64,000 nt of DNA from Lottiidibacillus patelloidae. Its GTDB lineage: Bacteria; Bacillota; Bacilli; Bacillales; SA5d-4. Location of the stretch: positions 124,001 through 188,000 of the forward strand of contig NZ_NPIA01000005.1 of assembly GCF_002262935.1 (NCBI RefSeq). Direction: 5' to 3'. A model generated the notes under the pieces. It ran no database searches, was not told the DNA's origin, and saw only the letters and a program-made list of their open reading frames with translations. A program made the position numbers and the translations under genes. The stretch's first letter is position 1; each line of letters starts with the position of its first letter. Positions 36,130 through 45,281 of this stretch are shown here, in pieces.

Positions 36130-36227
36130 AAGATACCACCTCCACCAACCTATTTTTTACCATTTTTAAAGAAAAATGCATAAAAAAGCTAAATGTCATA
36201 AACTAAAGAAAAAGAGATGGGGGATTT

Positions 36228-36893
36228 ATGATGAAAAAGAGAAAAGCGTTAGTCCTCGGAGCAACTGGCTTTGTTGGCAGACAACTAGTAAACATACTGT
36301 TACAAAATGAGCAATATGAAGAAGTAACTGTGCTTGTTCGCCGCTCGTTAAAAATTGAAAATAAGAAGTTAAATGAACAGCTTATTAATTTTGAAAATAT
36401 GAAAACATATCAAGCCTTATTTGAAGTAAATGATGTCTTTTGTTGTCTAGGAACGACAATTAAAAAGGCAAAAAGCAGAGAACACTTTGAAAAAGTTGAT
36501 CTTGAATATCCACTTTTAGCCGCGAGATTAGCAAAAGAAAGTAACGCAGAAAAGTTTTTGGTGACCTCAGCTATGGGTGCAAACAGTAAGTCTAAGTTTT
36601 ACTACAATAGAGTTAAAGGTAACCTGGAAGACAAATTAAAATTAGTTGGTTTAAAAAGTTTACATATCTTCCAGCCATCACTCCTTTTAGGAGAAAGAGA
36701 TGAATTCCGTTTAGGAGAACGTATAGGGGCTTTATTAATGAAAGAATTACATGTTATTTTAATCGGACCGCTAAAAACATATCGAGGGATTTCCGGTGAA
36801 AAGGTAGCGAAATCAATGTTAAATATTGCATTACATGGACCTCAAGAAGGAGTTCATACTTATAAATCTGCAAATATGCAGGAAACAATATAG
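36228..36893 (+). CDS. NAD(P)H-binding oxidoreductase-like protein (atypical SDR)
   Basis: A 221-residue Rossmann protein: LVLGATGFVGRQLV (GxxGxxG) at the N-terminus, CCLGTTIKKA near 75 and the catalytic-like YYNRVKGNLE, which places Tyr and Lys in the YxxxK spacing of SDRs. It resembles TIP30/HTATIP2-like and YwnB-like proteins; the reaction is unknown. ATG at 36228 or 36231 follows a GGGGG site. No operon partner is evident. Hairpin-forming sequence follows the stop. Confidence 0.78.
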   Translation: MMKKRKALVLGATGFVGRQLVNILLQNEQYEEVTVLVRRSLKIENKKLNEQLINFENMKTYQALFEVNDVFCCLGTTIKKAKSREHFEKVDLEYPLLAARLAKESNAEKFLVTSAMGANSKSKFYYNRVKGNLEDKLKLVGLKSLHIFQPSLLLGERDEFRLGERIGALLMKELHVILIGPLKTYRGISGEKVAKSMLNIALHGPQEGVHTYKSANMQETI

Positions 36894-36910
36894 AAAACTA
36901 ATCTAAATCT

Positions 36911-36983
36911 ACCACCGCTATCCTACTCCATAAGCGGTACTTTTCCCCGATATGCTTTACGAGTATTGAAGTGGTGGTTTTTA
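36911..36983 (+). terminator. possible nested hairpin terminator
   Basis: Inner arms ACCGC/GCGGT are followed by TTTTCC; outer arms ACCACC/GGTGGT end in TTTTT. The inner hairpin is the likelier terminator, with a short stem. Confidence 0.35.
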
Positions 36984-36993
36984 AGATATTTTT

Positions 36994-38214
36994 TTATGGC
37001 TTCAATGGGCGTGTTTGTAAATATATAGGTAAATGCTCGCTAGTTCCTTTCACAATGCTATCACCAATTATTTTGCTCATTACGTTACTATATACTAATC
37101 CATTATCACCGAAACAAAGTAAAAAATAACAATGAGGTAACTCTTCGTACATTCCAATCATCGGTAACCCATCATGTGTTCCACCATAAAATGCCGCATA
37201 ATAGTATTCAGGTCTCACCTTAATAGTGGGAAACAACTCATTAAAAACTTTTATTAACTTATTTTTCTTATTAATTAATTTTGCATCGCGTATTTCTGCA
37301 AGGGATGTTGGCTCATCTAATCCTCCAATAATCACTCGATTATCATTGGTCGTTCTAATGTACAAGTAAGGTCTTGCAGTCTCCCAAATAAGTGATCGCT
37401 TATACCAAGGGTAGAAAGTATCTTCTGTTAACTGGTTCGTAAATAAAGCATAAGAACTTTCAAGAGAAGTGTTACGTTCTTTCTTAAATTGAAAATATTC
37501 ATATCCAGTAGCAAAGATAACATGTTTTGCTTTAACACTACGTTTGTTTTTTGTGAATAAGGTGGCATTGTGTTTCTCTAGTTTTTTACCGATAATTTCT
37601 GTTCGTTCATATACTCGGACCCCTCGTTTGGCAGCTATGTTAATTAAGTTATGTGTATATATATAAGGATTAATTTCTGCATCATTTAATGTCGTTATAG
37701 CTGCATCCTTCGTAAAAGAATATCTCTTGCCAATGTCTTGTCTTGTTAGCCACTCAACAGGAAAGTTGTACTTTTTTAAAATATTATATTCCTTTTTAAG
37801 CATTGAGACATCGTCAGGAGAGCTAGAAAATAATAAACTATCTCTCCGTTGAAAATGTGGATTAACATCCATTGTCTTTGATAATTTTTCAATATCATCG
37901 ATTGCCAGTTTGCAAAGGCGATGATGCAAAGCAGCAATTTCCTCGCCAAAAGAATGTGCTAACTGATGGAACATTTTATCACCAATATACTGCAATAGAG
38001 CTGTACTGACGACAGTACTCCCCCGAGCGACTTCTCGTTTATCTATAACAACAACATTGAGGTCGAATTGACTTAAATAATGAGCGCAATGTGCTCCGGA
38101 ACAACCAGCACCTATGATTAACACGTCGCATGAAATATTCTCGTTTAACTGCTCATAAGTAGGGGCATCTAGGTAGGTTTGTGGCCAAAAATATGTTCCA
38201 CTATGGAGATCCAT
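36994..38214 (-). CDS. FAD-dependent oxidoreductase (DAO family)
   Basis: A 406-residue flavoprotein of the D-amino-acid-oxidase/glycine-oxidase-like superfamily. VLIIGAGCSGAHCAHYLS is the dinucleotide-binding motif and VVVIDKREVARGSTVVSTALLQY the FAD-contact segment. A second GxG-like stretch near 270 is weak. B. subtilis YhfW is the nearest architecture, but that protein has a C-terminal Rieske domain missing here. The start used (ATG 38214) follows AAAGGA by eight bases; the longer ATG at 38241 would put that site inside the gene. The substrate is unknown. It is divergent from kbl. Confidence 0.82.
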   Translation of the reverse strand: MDLHSGTYFWPQTYLDAPTYEQLNENISCDVLIIGAGCSGAHCAHYLSQFDLNVVVIDKREVARGSTVVSTALLQYIGDKMFHQLAHSFGEEIAALHHRLCKLAIDDIEKLSKTMDVNPHFQRRDSLLFSSSPDDVSMLKKEYNILKKYNFPVEWLTRQDIGKRYSFTKDAAITTLNDAEINPYIYTHNLINIAAKRGVRVYERTEIIGKKLEKHNATLFTKNKRSVKAKHVIFATGYEYFQFKKERNTSLESSYALFTNQLTEDTFYPWYKRSLIWETARPYLYIRTTNDNRVIIGGLDEPTSLAEIRDAKLINKKNKLIKVFNELFPTIKVRPEYYYAAFYGGTHDGLPMIGMYEELPHCYFLLCFGDNGLVYSNVMSKIIGDSIVKGTSEHLPIYLQTRPLKP

Positions 38215-38405
38215 TATTACTTTCCTTTCGTAATCAGACATTCACTTATAGTATGCGCAGCAAATAATTAGAAATGTAACGTGTGAAATGATTACCAATT
38301 AACAAAGAAATTTGTTAAAGTAATATTGGAAGCTAAACATTTATTAAAGTGCTTACATAGATGAAATATTGACATACTAATAATATTTGAATGGAGGGAA
38401 TTTTC

Positions 38406-39593
38406 ATGGCAAAAGTATTAGATAGTTTTTTACAAGATAACTTAGAGGACTTAAAAACAAGAGGGTTATACAATGAAATTGATCCATTAGAAAGCCCAAA
38501 TGGACCGACTATTAAAATTGGTGGCAAAGAGCTTATTAACTTATCTTCCAATAACTATTTAGGATTAGCAACAGATGACAGATTAAAAAAAGCAGCAATT
38601 GACGCTGTAAATACATATGGTGTTGGTGCAGGTGCTGTACGAACAATTAACGGAACAATGAAGTTACATCTAGAATTAGAAGAAACAATTGCAAGTTTTA
38701 AAAAGACAGAGGCGGCTATTGCATATCAATCTGGATTTAACTGTAACATGGCTGCTATATCAGCTGTAATGAATAAAAATGATGCCATTCTTTCAGATGA
38801 ATTGAATCACGCATCAATTATTGATGGATGTCGCCTTTCTAAAGCGAAAATCATTCGAGTGAAACACTCAGATATGGATGACTTACGTGCAAAAGCAAAA
38901 GAAGCAACAGAATCTGGATTATACAATAAAGTAATGGTTATTACTGACGGTGTTTTCTCGATGGATGGTGACGTTGCTAAACTTCCGGAAATTGTAGAGA
39001 TAGCTGAAGAATTTGATTTAATAACATATGTCGATGATGCTCATGGCTCTGGCGTGTTAGGTAAAGGTGCAGGAACTGTAAAGCATTTCGGTCTACAAGA
39101 TAAAGTTGATTTTCAAATTGGAACTCTATCTAAAGCAATTGGTGTAATTGGTGGTTATGTCGCTGGAAAGAAACAGTTAATTGATTGGTTAAAAGTAAGT
39201 AGCCGTCCATTTTTGTTTTCAACAGCTTTAACACCTGCTGATGTAGCTGCTGCAAAAAGAGCAATAGAGATACTTGCAGAAAGCACTGAATTGCATGACA
39301 AGCTTTGGGAAAGCGGAAATTACTTGAAAAAAGGTTTAAGTGAGTTGGGCTTTGATATTGGAGAAAGTGAAACACCTATTACACCTGTTATTATTGGTGA
39401 TGAAGTAAAAACACAAGCATTCAGTAAACGTTTAAATGAAGAAGGCGTATATGCAAAGTCAATTGTGTTCCCAACTGTACCAAAAGGAACTGGGCGAGTA
39501 CGTAATATGCCAACAGCCGCTCATACAGAAGAAATGTTAGATAAAGCTATAGCTATTTATGAAAAAGTTGGAAAAGAAATGGGCATTATATAA
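38406..39593 (+). CDS. kbl: glycine C-acetyltransferase
   Basis: PLP-dependent 2-amino-3-ketobutyrate CoA ligase: converts aminoketobutyrate and CoA to glycine and acetyl-CoA. The 395-residue alpha-oxoamine-synthase fold is complete: SSNNYLGLA near the start, [27 protein letters not shown], and the PLP-Lys in [13 protein letters not shown] (~240). The start ATG at 38406 has GGAGGG about 7 bases upstream; the ATG at 38391 overlaps that site. tdh follows 31 bases downstream, forming the threonine-to-glycine operon. Confidence 0.96.
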   Translation: MAKVLDSFLQDNLEDLKTRGLYNEIDPLESPNGPTIKIGGKELINLSSNNYLGLATDDRLKKAAIDAVNTYGVGAGAVRTINGTMKLHLELEETIASFKKTEAAIAYQSGFNCNMAAISAVMNKNDAILSDELNHASIIDGCRLSKAKIIRVKHSDMDDLRAKAKEATESGLYNKVMVITDGVFSMDGDVAKLPEIVEIAEEFDLITYVDDAHGSGVLGKGAGTVKHFGLQDKVDFQIGTLSKAIGVIGGYVAGKKQLIDWLKVSSRPFLFSTALTPADVAAAKRAIEILAESTELHDKLWESGNYLKKGLSELGFDIGESETPITPVIIGDEVKTQAFSKRLNEEGVYAKSIVFPTVPKGTGRVRNMPTAAHTEEMLDKAIAIYEKVGKEMGII

Positions 39594-39624
39594 AATTACA
39601 TTTGCTTAGTACGGAGGATACAAT

Positions 39625-40566
39625 ATGAAAAAGATTTTAATAACCGGAGCATTAGGTCAAATTGGCTCTGAATTAACGATGAAACTAAGAAATGAATATG
39701 GCCATGAAAATGTTATTGCCACCGATATTCGCCAACCTGAAAGTGAGGTTGTAACTTCAGGGCCGTTTGAACTACTTGATGTAACTGACCATGAAAAAAT
39801 GTTAGCGATAGCGAAGAAGTATAATGTCGATACGATTATGCATTTAGCTGCACTATTATCGGCAACAGCGGAGGCAAAACCACTATTAGCATGGAATTTA
39901 AACATGGGTGGCCTAGTTAATGCCCTTGAAGTAGCTCGTGAATTAAATTGTAAATTTTTCACGCCTAGTTCCATTGGAGCATTTGGTCCGAGTACGCCAA
40001 AAGATAACACGCCACAAGATACGATTCAACGTCCAACGACAATGTATGGGGTGAATAAAGTTTCTGGAGAACTATTATGTGACTATTACTATCAAAAATT
40101 TGGAGTAGATACACGTGGGTTACGTTTTCCGGGTTTAATCTCTTATGCAGCTCCTCCAGGTGGAGGTACGACGGATTATGCAGTAGATATATACTATAAA
40201 GCATTAGAAGAAGGTAAATATACTTCCTACATTAATAAAGGTACATACATGGACATGATGTATATGCCAGACGCGCTAAATGCTATTGTAGATTTAATGG
40301 AAGCAGACCCTTCAAAATTAATTCACCGTAATTCCTTTAACGTAACAGCGATGAGTTTTGAACCGGAAGAGATTGCTGCAGAAATACGTAAGCATATTCC
40401 ACAGTTTGAAATTAGTTATGATGTTGACCCGGTACGACAAGGAATTGCTGATAGCTGGCCAAATGCGATTGACCCAACTTGTGCTAAAGAAGAGTGGGGC
40501 TTTAAAGCAAAGTATGATTTAGCTAGCATGACGAAAGATATGCTAAGCAAACTAAAGGCGAAATAA
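39625..40566 (+). CDS. tdh: L-threonine 3-dehydrogenase, SDR type
   Basis: NAD-dependent oxidation of L-threonine to 2-amino-3-ketobutyrate, the substrate of Kbl encoded just upstream. The 313-residue protein is of the short-chain (epimerase-like) type rather than the zinc-dependent type: [11 protein letters not shown] (TGxxGxxG), [17 protein letters not shown] (YxxxK) and [18 protein letters not shown], a stretch characteristic of SDR-type TDH. The ATG has GGAGG nearby and lies 31 bases after kbl, so the two are cotranscribed. A hairpin terminator follows about 80 bases after the stop. Confidence 0.95.
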   Translation: MKKILITGALGQIGSELTMKLRNEYGHENVIATDIRQPESEVVTSGPFELLDVTDHEKMLAIAKKYNVDTIMHLAALLSATAEAKPLLAWNLNMGGLVNALEVARELNCKFFTPSSIGAFGPSTPKDNTPQDTIQRPTTMYGVNKVSGELLCDYYYQKFGVDTRGLRFPGLISYAAPPGGGTTDYAVDIYYKALEEGKYTSYINKGTYMDMMYMPDALNAIVDLMEADPSKLIHRNSFNVTAMSFEPEEIAAEIRKHIPQFEISYDVDPVRQGIADSWPNAIDPTCAKEEWGFKAKYDLASMTKDMLSKLKAK

Positions 40567-40647
40567 ATAAAAGTATTTGAAAAAGCTACCCATTTTAAAT
40601 TAACGGGTTCGGTTGCTGGGGAGAAAACATTAAATAACATTATATTT

Positions 40648-40686
40648 AGAGACATAATTCGTAGATGAATTATCGTCTCTTTTTTT
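40648..40686 (+). terminator. intrinsic terminator of the kbl-tdh operon
   Basis: AGAGAC-ATAATTC pairs with GAATTAT-c-GTCTCT (one bulge) and ends in seven T residues. Confidence 0.85.
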
Positions 40687-40740
40687 ATTACTATATCAAT
40701 GGTTTTAAGAAATTAACATATGAATTAGCATTACTTTTGA

Positions 40741-40815
40741 CACTAATTTTAGCAACACAACATAAATTTATGCGGTGTTGCTAAAATTAGTGCTAAAATT
40801 AGTGCTAAAACTGGT
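40741..40815 (+). repeat. 52-bp near-perfect palindrome running into 12-bp tandem repeats
   Basis: The arms CACTAATTTTAGCAACAC (40741-40758) and GTGTTGCTAAAATTAGTG (40775-40792) are perfect complements. Between them CATAAATTTATG is itself a palindrome, so 24 of 26 base pairs match across the centre. The right arm runs into tandem copies of GCTAAAATTAGT at 40780, 40792 and 40804 (the last reads GCTAAAACTGGT), a 12-bp period. The left arm holds one inverted copy. The 302-bp gap between tdh and the RHH gene holds this array and the terminator. A TATACT -10-like sequence lies at about 40826-40831, just after the repeats. Confidence 0.85.
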
Positions 40816-40868
40816 GTGAATTGGTTATACTATTAGTATGCTAATTTTCAGACTGGAGGTATATAAGG

Positions 40869-41120
40869 ATGAAATTCATTAAACCAAAGAACGATAACGC
40901 TGAAAATGTAGATTGGCTTGTATCAGAACGTGTAAGGAATTTAGTAAAAACTTATGCAGAATACACGGAATATACCGAAAGTGAAATTGTGAATAGGTTC
41001 CTATTAAATCTTCTTGATGACAGAGACTTCATTGCTTGGATTGAAAGCAAAAGAAACAATCGAAGAATTGTAAAACAGCTTGAGATTGAAGGGTTAGTAG
41101 GTGACGAAAAGATTGGCTAA
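40869..41120 (+). CDS. small protein, probable ribbon-helix-helix DNA-binding
   Basis: An 83-residue protein whose first 50 residues (KNDNAENVDWLVSERVRNLVKTYAEYTEYTESEIVNRFLLNLL) fit a ribbon-helix-helix: a short beta-like segment, then two helices with the polar T-x-S-E-I-V-N turn typical of CopG/Arc proteins. It has no other domain. Its stop overlaps the transposase start by 20 bases, so the two are translationally coupled. The tandem repeats immediately upstream have the size and spacing of RHH operators, suggesting autoregulation (inference). It has a GGAGG site upstream. Confidence 0.6.
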   Translation: MKFIKPKNDNAENVDWLVSERVRNLVKTYAEYTEYTESEIVNRFLLNLLDDRDFIAWIESKRNNRRIVKQLEIEGLVGDEKIG

Positions 41121-43056
41121 ATTAAAACGTTTGGCTACAAGAGAAGATGGAAATTTAGTGGATGTCCTCTCGCCTCTTTCAATGAGTGAAATCGGTGAGA
41201 GAAACAAAGATTATAATGTTCTCACTCCAAAACAGTTTGGTACAAAATATAAAGATTTACTTTTCGCCCCAACTGAATTTACGTGGGATGGTTTCACATA
41301 TCAAATTCAATACAATCATTGTGCGAATCCGTATTGTAAGTACCATAGTCAACCGCAAGTGAAGTACCCGACTAAAGGAAAACCTACCCGTTATAAACTT
41401 TCAGGCATTTCAACACACAAATCTATAAAATGCAATCCAGACCCAACAGGTACTGCTGGAGGTGTATTAGGTTGCTACACCTCCACTTTATCTAACTGGT
41501 CTGTTGCTCAAGAAATCCAACGTCTCGTTCGAATAAATTCAGTACAAGATAATGAACCTAATTATGTATTTCACAAGGCAGGGTGTATAGCTGAAGTTTC
41601 AACACCATTTACCGAGCCTGAATCGTTCTATAAACAAGGTAAAGGTAGATTAGGGACCCAAAGATTTCAATGTAAAATCTGTAAAAAGAAAACAACATTA
41701 ACACCTGGTAGAGAACAATCTTCTACCTATAATCAAAAACGAAATGAAATCAACCTATCATTTGCAAAACTACTATTAAGTCGAACGCCTGTAACGAAAA
41801 CTTGTGAATTTTTAGGGATTGGCAGAGGAACCTATTACGATAAATTAGAATTCCTCTATCGTAGATGCTTAGAATTTTTAGAAAGACACGAAATCAAACC
41901 CTTACAAAAATTAGAATTCAAAGAAATGTGGGTTAATACAGATAAAATGACCTACTATTTGAACAATGTACGTCAAAAAGGAATGGGCGGCAGCCGATAC
42001 GATGATGTAGAAGAAAATCAGTTCCCTACTCACACTGTTGTATCTGCTGATGTGGAATCTCGGTATGTGTTTCGAGGTGACGTAGCCTATGATTGGGAAG
42101 TCGCACTTGGAGATATTGCCTTAGATACAGTCTTACAAAAAGAAGACCATTTAAATGAATTTGCTAAAAAACACGCTCATTATCCAAAGTTTAGTCATTA
42201 TCCTCAGCCTCCTTCTGCTAACGATACTCAAAATAAAAGCGAGTATTATAAGGAACTTACTTTGGTGGAACGAAGAGCCAAATATACAGATGGTTTACAC
42301 GTCGGTTCGACTTACACAACAATTGCACATCTATGGCTTATTAAACAACTTGTAAAGGCAAGAGAATGGCGTTTTGTGACCGATGAAGACCATTCGCTTA
42401 TGACTTCTATCAATCGTGTCTTTTCGAAGGAAATACGACTATCTGACGCTCATCATTTTCTTTGTCAAACGGATAAGACCAAAACAAGAAAACAAGCTCG
42501 TGAAGAATTCGTACAAGCGAGAGTGGATTTAATAAATTGGGGAACACTGCGAGGCTATGGAACAAGGTCATTACGAAAACTAGCTTACCTTCAAATGTCG
42601 GAGTTATTTGAAACACACACTTTTCATAAAGAAGTGATAACACCATCTGGAACTCATTTGGAGTATGCTGACAACCCTATTTTACATCCGCTCGCCACTA
42701 TTGATAGAGGTAAGCGTTCTGTGGATTGCACAACGAATCTATCGTCCCTAGAACCAAAGGATGTAGCTTCGTTGATGTTGAACGTAAATGATAATGCTAC
42801 TAACACATTCATTCATCATATTCGAAGAAGTATATCTATCCTTGAAAGACCTCTGACAACAGCACGCGGTGATGGTAAAACTTATATCTACTCAAATTTC
42901 AACCCGAAATATGCACAAATGGCTATAACTATTCTTCGAACCTATTACAACTTTTGTAAGCCTTATAAGACGAAAGATATAACTGCAACACCCGCACAAC
43001 GGTTGGGTTTAACTGATAAACAATTCTCTTTAAAAGATATAATTTACCTTAGATAA
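41101..43056 (+). CDS. IS1-like DDE transposase, 651 residues
   Basis: A large transposase-like protein. Cys clusters (HCANPYCKYH near 80 and FQCKICKKKTTL near 195) suggest zinc binding, and the second is followed by a helix-turn-helix (TPVTKTCEFLGIGRGTYYDKL). A catalytic DDE core is plausible: VNTDK (D281), FVTDEDHS (D428) and ISILERPL (E582). The C-terminal block NPKYAQMAITILRTYYNFC and TPAQRLGL is common in IS1-family and related enzymes. Standard IS1 transposases are about 230 residues, so this is far longer. The start GTG has AAGGG seven bases upstream and overlaps the RHH stop. Family assignment is tentative; a general nuclease or domesticated role is possible. Confidence 0.6.
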   Translation: MTKRLAKLKRLATREDGNLVDVLSPLSMSEIGERNKDYNVLTPKQFGTKYKDLLFAPTEFTWDGFTYQIQYNHCANPYCKYHSQPQVKYPTKGKPTRYKLSGISTHKSIKCNPDPTGTAGGVLGCYTSTLSNWSVAQEIQRLVRINSVQDNEPNYVFHKAGCIAEVSTPFTEPESFYKQGKGRLGTQRFQCKICKKKTTLTPGREQSSTYNQKRNEINLSFAKLLLSRTPVTKTCEFLGIGRGTYYDKLEFLYRRCLEFLERHEIKPLQKLEFKEMWVNTDKMTYYLNNVRQKGMGGSRYDDVEENQFPTHTVVSADVESRYVFRGDVAYDWEVALGDIALDTVLQKEDHLNEFAKKHAHYPKFSHYPQPPSANDTQNKSEYYKELTLVERRAKYTDGLHVGSTYTTIAHLWLIKQLVKAREWRFVTDEDHSLMTSINRVFSKEIRLSDAHHFLCQTDKTKTRKQAREEFVQARVDLINWGTLRGYGTRSLRKLAYLQMSELFETHTFHKEVITPSGTHLEYADNPILHPLATIDRGKRSVDCTTNLSSLEPKDVASLMLNVNDNATNTFIHHIRRSISILERPLTTARGDGKTYIYSNFNPKYAQMAITILRTYYNFCKPYKTKDITATPAQRLGLTDKQFSLKDIIYLR

Positions 43057-43089
43057 ATCATCCTATTTTTAATGGGATGATATTTTTTT
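43057..43089 (+). terminator. intrinsic terminator after the transposase gene
   Basis: ATCATCC and GGATGAT arms are followed by seven T residues. Confidence 0.75.
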
Positions 43090-43147
43090 GAAGGAATACC
43101 TTGCATAATTAAGTAATATTATTTATAGTGAAATAGGAGGTGAGATT

Positions 43148-43489
43148 ATGGAAGTAAATAAAGAAGTTTTAAAAGGTCATATTGATACGTTGATTTTGTC
43201 GCTTTTACATAGTCAGGATATGTATGGGTATGAATTAGCTAAATTAGTGAGAGAAAAAAGCGAAGAACAATTCGAACTAAAGGAAGGAACGCTTTATTTG
43301 TCTTTAAAGCGATTAGAAAAAAATGAATGGATTTCTTCTTATTGGGGTGATGAACAAGGACCTGGAGGAAGAAGAAAATATTATAAACTTACGCCTTTAG
43401 GTGAAGAAGGGTTTGTAGAAAAGCGTAAGGAATGGCAATTTGTTAAACAAATTATTGATAAATTTATTGAAGGGGGAGATAAAGTATGA
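43148..43489 (+). CDS. PadR-family transcriptional regulator
   Basis: A 113-residue PadR repressor: winged helix-turn-helix with GHIDTLILSLLHSQDMYGYELAKLV and ELKEGTLYLSLKRLEKNEWISSYW, the invariant PadR stretches, and a short C-terminal helix as in the s-type PadR family. It overlaps the next gene by four bases (ATGA), a coupling typical of PadR with HAAS/permease-prefix membrane proteins. It probably represses its own operon. It has GGAGG before the ATG. The effector is unknown. Confidence 0.93.
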   Translation: MEVNKEVLKGHIDTLILSLLHSQDMYGYELAKLVREKSEEQFELKEGTLYLSLKRLEKNEWISSYWGDEQGPGGRRKYYKLTPLGEEGFVEKRKEWQFVKQIIDKFIEGGDKV

Positions 43490-44289
43490 AACAGATAGAA
43501 AAGTTTGTGGATGAGGTTTATCAAAGTGCAAGTGGAAACAAAAAAGAAATAGAAGAGTTAAAAAAAGAGATGAAAAATCATCTGTTAGAATCGGTTCACG
43601 AATTGAAATCAGAAGGAAAGAGTGAACAAGAAGCAATTGAGCTTGCAATAGAAAGATTTGGCGGAGAAAAAGAAATACGTTCTGTTGTGGGACAACTGTT
43701 TAAAGCACAAAAAGTATTTGCAAAATGGATGCTTAATTTTGCATTAGTTTTTCTTGTACTAGGTTCAGTGATATTTGCAACAATGATGTTTATCGGTGAT
43801 AAAAATTATGAAAAAAGTGAAGAAGTAGCTTTCAACTTACTGGAACGTCTAGGTGAAAGCGAAGTATTGACGGCGGAAATAAAAAAAGAGATTACAACGA
43901 TAGTTGAAGAAAATGAAACAATTAAACGAATTGAGGTTTTTAATCTTGATAACAACCCTGATGCTTTAAGAGGAGAACCAGATTTTATGTACCAAAAGGA
44001 TATTTGGATATCAGAAGTATTTGGTAACGGTTGGGACAATAGTGGAACCGATGAAGAACACGTTTGGTTTGTTGGTATTGGTACGAAAATCCACGATAGT
44101 TTAGCATTTAATATATTTCTTGTAGGTGTTTCAATATATTGGGTTTTATTTACTCTTTGGGCGATTATCAATGCTCATCATAGAAACCGCTTGAATGCTG
44201 GATGGATTATTGCATTTGCTTTCTTCAATGTTATTGGTTATCTGGTTTATTCTTTGAGAGGGAAAAATGCAGCACTTTCTGACAAATAA
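43486..44289 (+). CDS. HAAS/permease-prefix-domain membrane protein
   Basis: A 267-residue membrane protein beginning with the HAAS signalling domain (permease prefix domain 1): KQIEKFVDEVYQ, EIEELKKEMKNHLLESVHEL and GKSEQEAIELAIERFG. One transmembrane helix (about 80-105), an extracellular part and two more near the C-terminus follow. It is coupled to padR by a four-base overlap, which fits its usual role in signalling at the membrane for a PadR-linked stress response. There is no permease domain. The biological stimulus is not known. Confidence 0.82.
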   Translation: MKQIEKFVDEVYQSASGNKKEIEELKKEMKNHLLESVHELKSEGKSEQEAIELAIERFGGEKEIRSVVGQLFKAQKVFAKWMLNFALVFLVLGSVIFATMMFIGDKNYEKSEEVAFNLLERLGESEVLTAEIKKEITTIVEENETIKRIEVFNLDNNPDALRGEPDFMYQKDIWISEVFGNGWDNSGTDEEHVWFVGIGTKIHDSLAFNIFLVGVSIYWVLFTLWAIINAHHRNRLNAGWIIAFAFFNVIGYLVYSLRGKNAALSDK

Positions 44290-44296
44290 GAAAGCA

Positions 44297-44327
44297 AAAA
44301 ACGCTCAGGACTACCTGGGCGTTTTTA
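44297..44327 (+). terminator. intrinsic terminator of the padR operon
   Basis: AAAACGCTCAGG pairs with CCTGGGCGTTTT (one G-U pair) and ends in TTTTA. Confidence 0.85.
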
Positions 44328-44531
44328 TATGTTATTTTAGTTGTTATTTCTTTGTTAAAACATTAGTTAATTGATGTCTTATTTACAGTAATATTTTGCA
44401 TTTTCTCCTCAACAACCGAACCCGTTAATTTTAAATAGGGTAGTTTTTTTTTGTAACGTATACGCGAAAATAAAAAAAGTAGAAAAATAAAGAAGTATAT
44501 TAAAATACACCATTACCTTACCATAGTTTTT

Positions 44532-44540
44532 TGGTATAAT
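44532..44540 (+). promoter_or_regulatory. extended -10 promoter of the PilZ gene
   Basis: TGGTATAAT is a perfect extended -10 about 52 bases before the start. The 302-bp gap before the PilZ gene otherwise holds the terminator above and AT-rich sequence in which I see nothing else. Confidence 0.6.
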
Positions 44541-44591
44541 TTAATAGAATATTAAAATTATTTAACCGTCAAGTAGTGAAGGGTGAGAAAT

Positions 44592-45161
44592 TTGGGCAGT
44601 TTAACTAGTGTTGAGATGGCCGTTTTAATATTAGTACCATTATTAGCATTATCCATTTATTTTAATTTGGCAACATTAACAGCGGATGAAAAAGACGGAA
44701 AGAAAAAAGGGCTGATTACAATAGCTAAGGAAGCGATTGCCAAAAGCCTATCTAATAGACGACGAAGCTATAGAATTAATTTTATGGATGAAAAGCAAAG
44801 TTGTTATTTAACTGTTATTAATGTTGGAGACAAAAATGTGAATGAAAAACCTATTGAAGGTAAAGGTAGATTAGTAGATATTAGTGGCACAGGCATGAGA
44901 GTTATATTTGATCAACATTTACCTGTACGAGATAAAGTTATTGTAGCGGTGAAATTCGCACTAGAAGAGGATTTTAAATTAGAAGGGCATGTAGTTAGAA
45001 AAACAGAAACATATAAAGATTCTTTAATAACATATGGCATCGATTTTAAAAAAATATCAGTAGTTGATGAAAGTCGCCTAATAAGAATTATCATGTCTTT
45101 TAACCGTGACAAGAAGCGGTCAACTTTACCTAAACGAAAAAAACTAAATAGAACAATATAG
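44592..45161 (+). CDS. membrane-anchored PilZ-domain c-di-GMP receptor
   Basis: A 189-residue protein with one N-terminal transmembrane helix (about 5-27) and a cytoplasmic PilZ domain. The c-di-GMP-binding residues are visible: RRRSYR (RxxxR) near 58 and DISGTG (D/NxSxxG) near 98. It would translate c-di-GMP into a cell response, as YpfA or DgrA do for motility, but the anchored form is different. The start used is TTG at 44592 with AAGGG eight bases upstream; GTG at 44583 has no site. It is the only receptor in this window, with three c-di-GMP enzymes elsewhere in it. Confidence 0.85.
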   Translation: MGSLTSVEMAVLILVPLLALSIYFNLATLTADEKDGKKKGLITIAKEAIAKSLSNRRRSYRINFMDEKQSCYLTVINVGDKNVNEKPIEGKGRLVDISGTGMRVIFDQHLPVRDKVIVAVKFALEEDFKLEGHVVRKTETYKDSLITYGIDFKKISVVDESRLIRIIMSFNRDKKRSTLPKRKKLNRTI

Positions 45162-45174
45162 AAAATGCCAAAAT

Positions 45175-45200
45175 AAGCTCGCTATTAAGTGAGTTTTTTT
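45175..45200 (+). terminator. intrinsic terminator of the PilZ gene
   Basis: A short stem (CTCGC/GTGAG, one G-U pair) is followed by seven T residues. Confidence 0.6.
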
Positions 45201-45220
45201 GTTTAAAAATTCTTAAAACA

Positions 45221-45249
45221 TTGACACTTCATAAGTGGAGTCCTTAAAA
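45221..45249 (+). promoter_or_regulatory. candidate promoter of the kyn operon with internal inverted repeat
   Basis: A perfect -35 TTGACA, a 17-base spacer and TTAAAA (weak -10). Within it, CACTT-cat-AAGTG is an inverted repeat starting inside the -35, so a repressor could bind there. No kyn regulator gene is adjacent. Confidence 0.4.
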
Positions 45250-45281
45250 TTAATTTAGACTGTATAAACAAGGAGGAAAAA

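Larger units (their letters stand above)
40741..43089 (+). mobile_element. putative IS1-like element with RHH accessory gene (ends not defined)
   Basis: The unit comprises the palindrome/repeat array, a probable RHH gene, an overlapping long DDE transposase gene and a terminator, inserted between kbl-tdh and a PadR gene. I could not find terminal inverted repeats or a target duplication, so the limits given are those of the visible parts. It may be an intact element with unusual ends, or a degraded or domesticated one. Confidence 0.4.

Noticed and set aside
40741-40792. Rho-independent terminator from the 52-bp palindrome
   Set aside because: No T run follows; the right arm continues into 12-bp tandem repeats and a promoter-like sequence, which fits an operator better.
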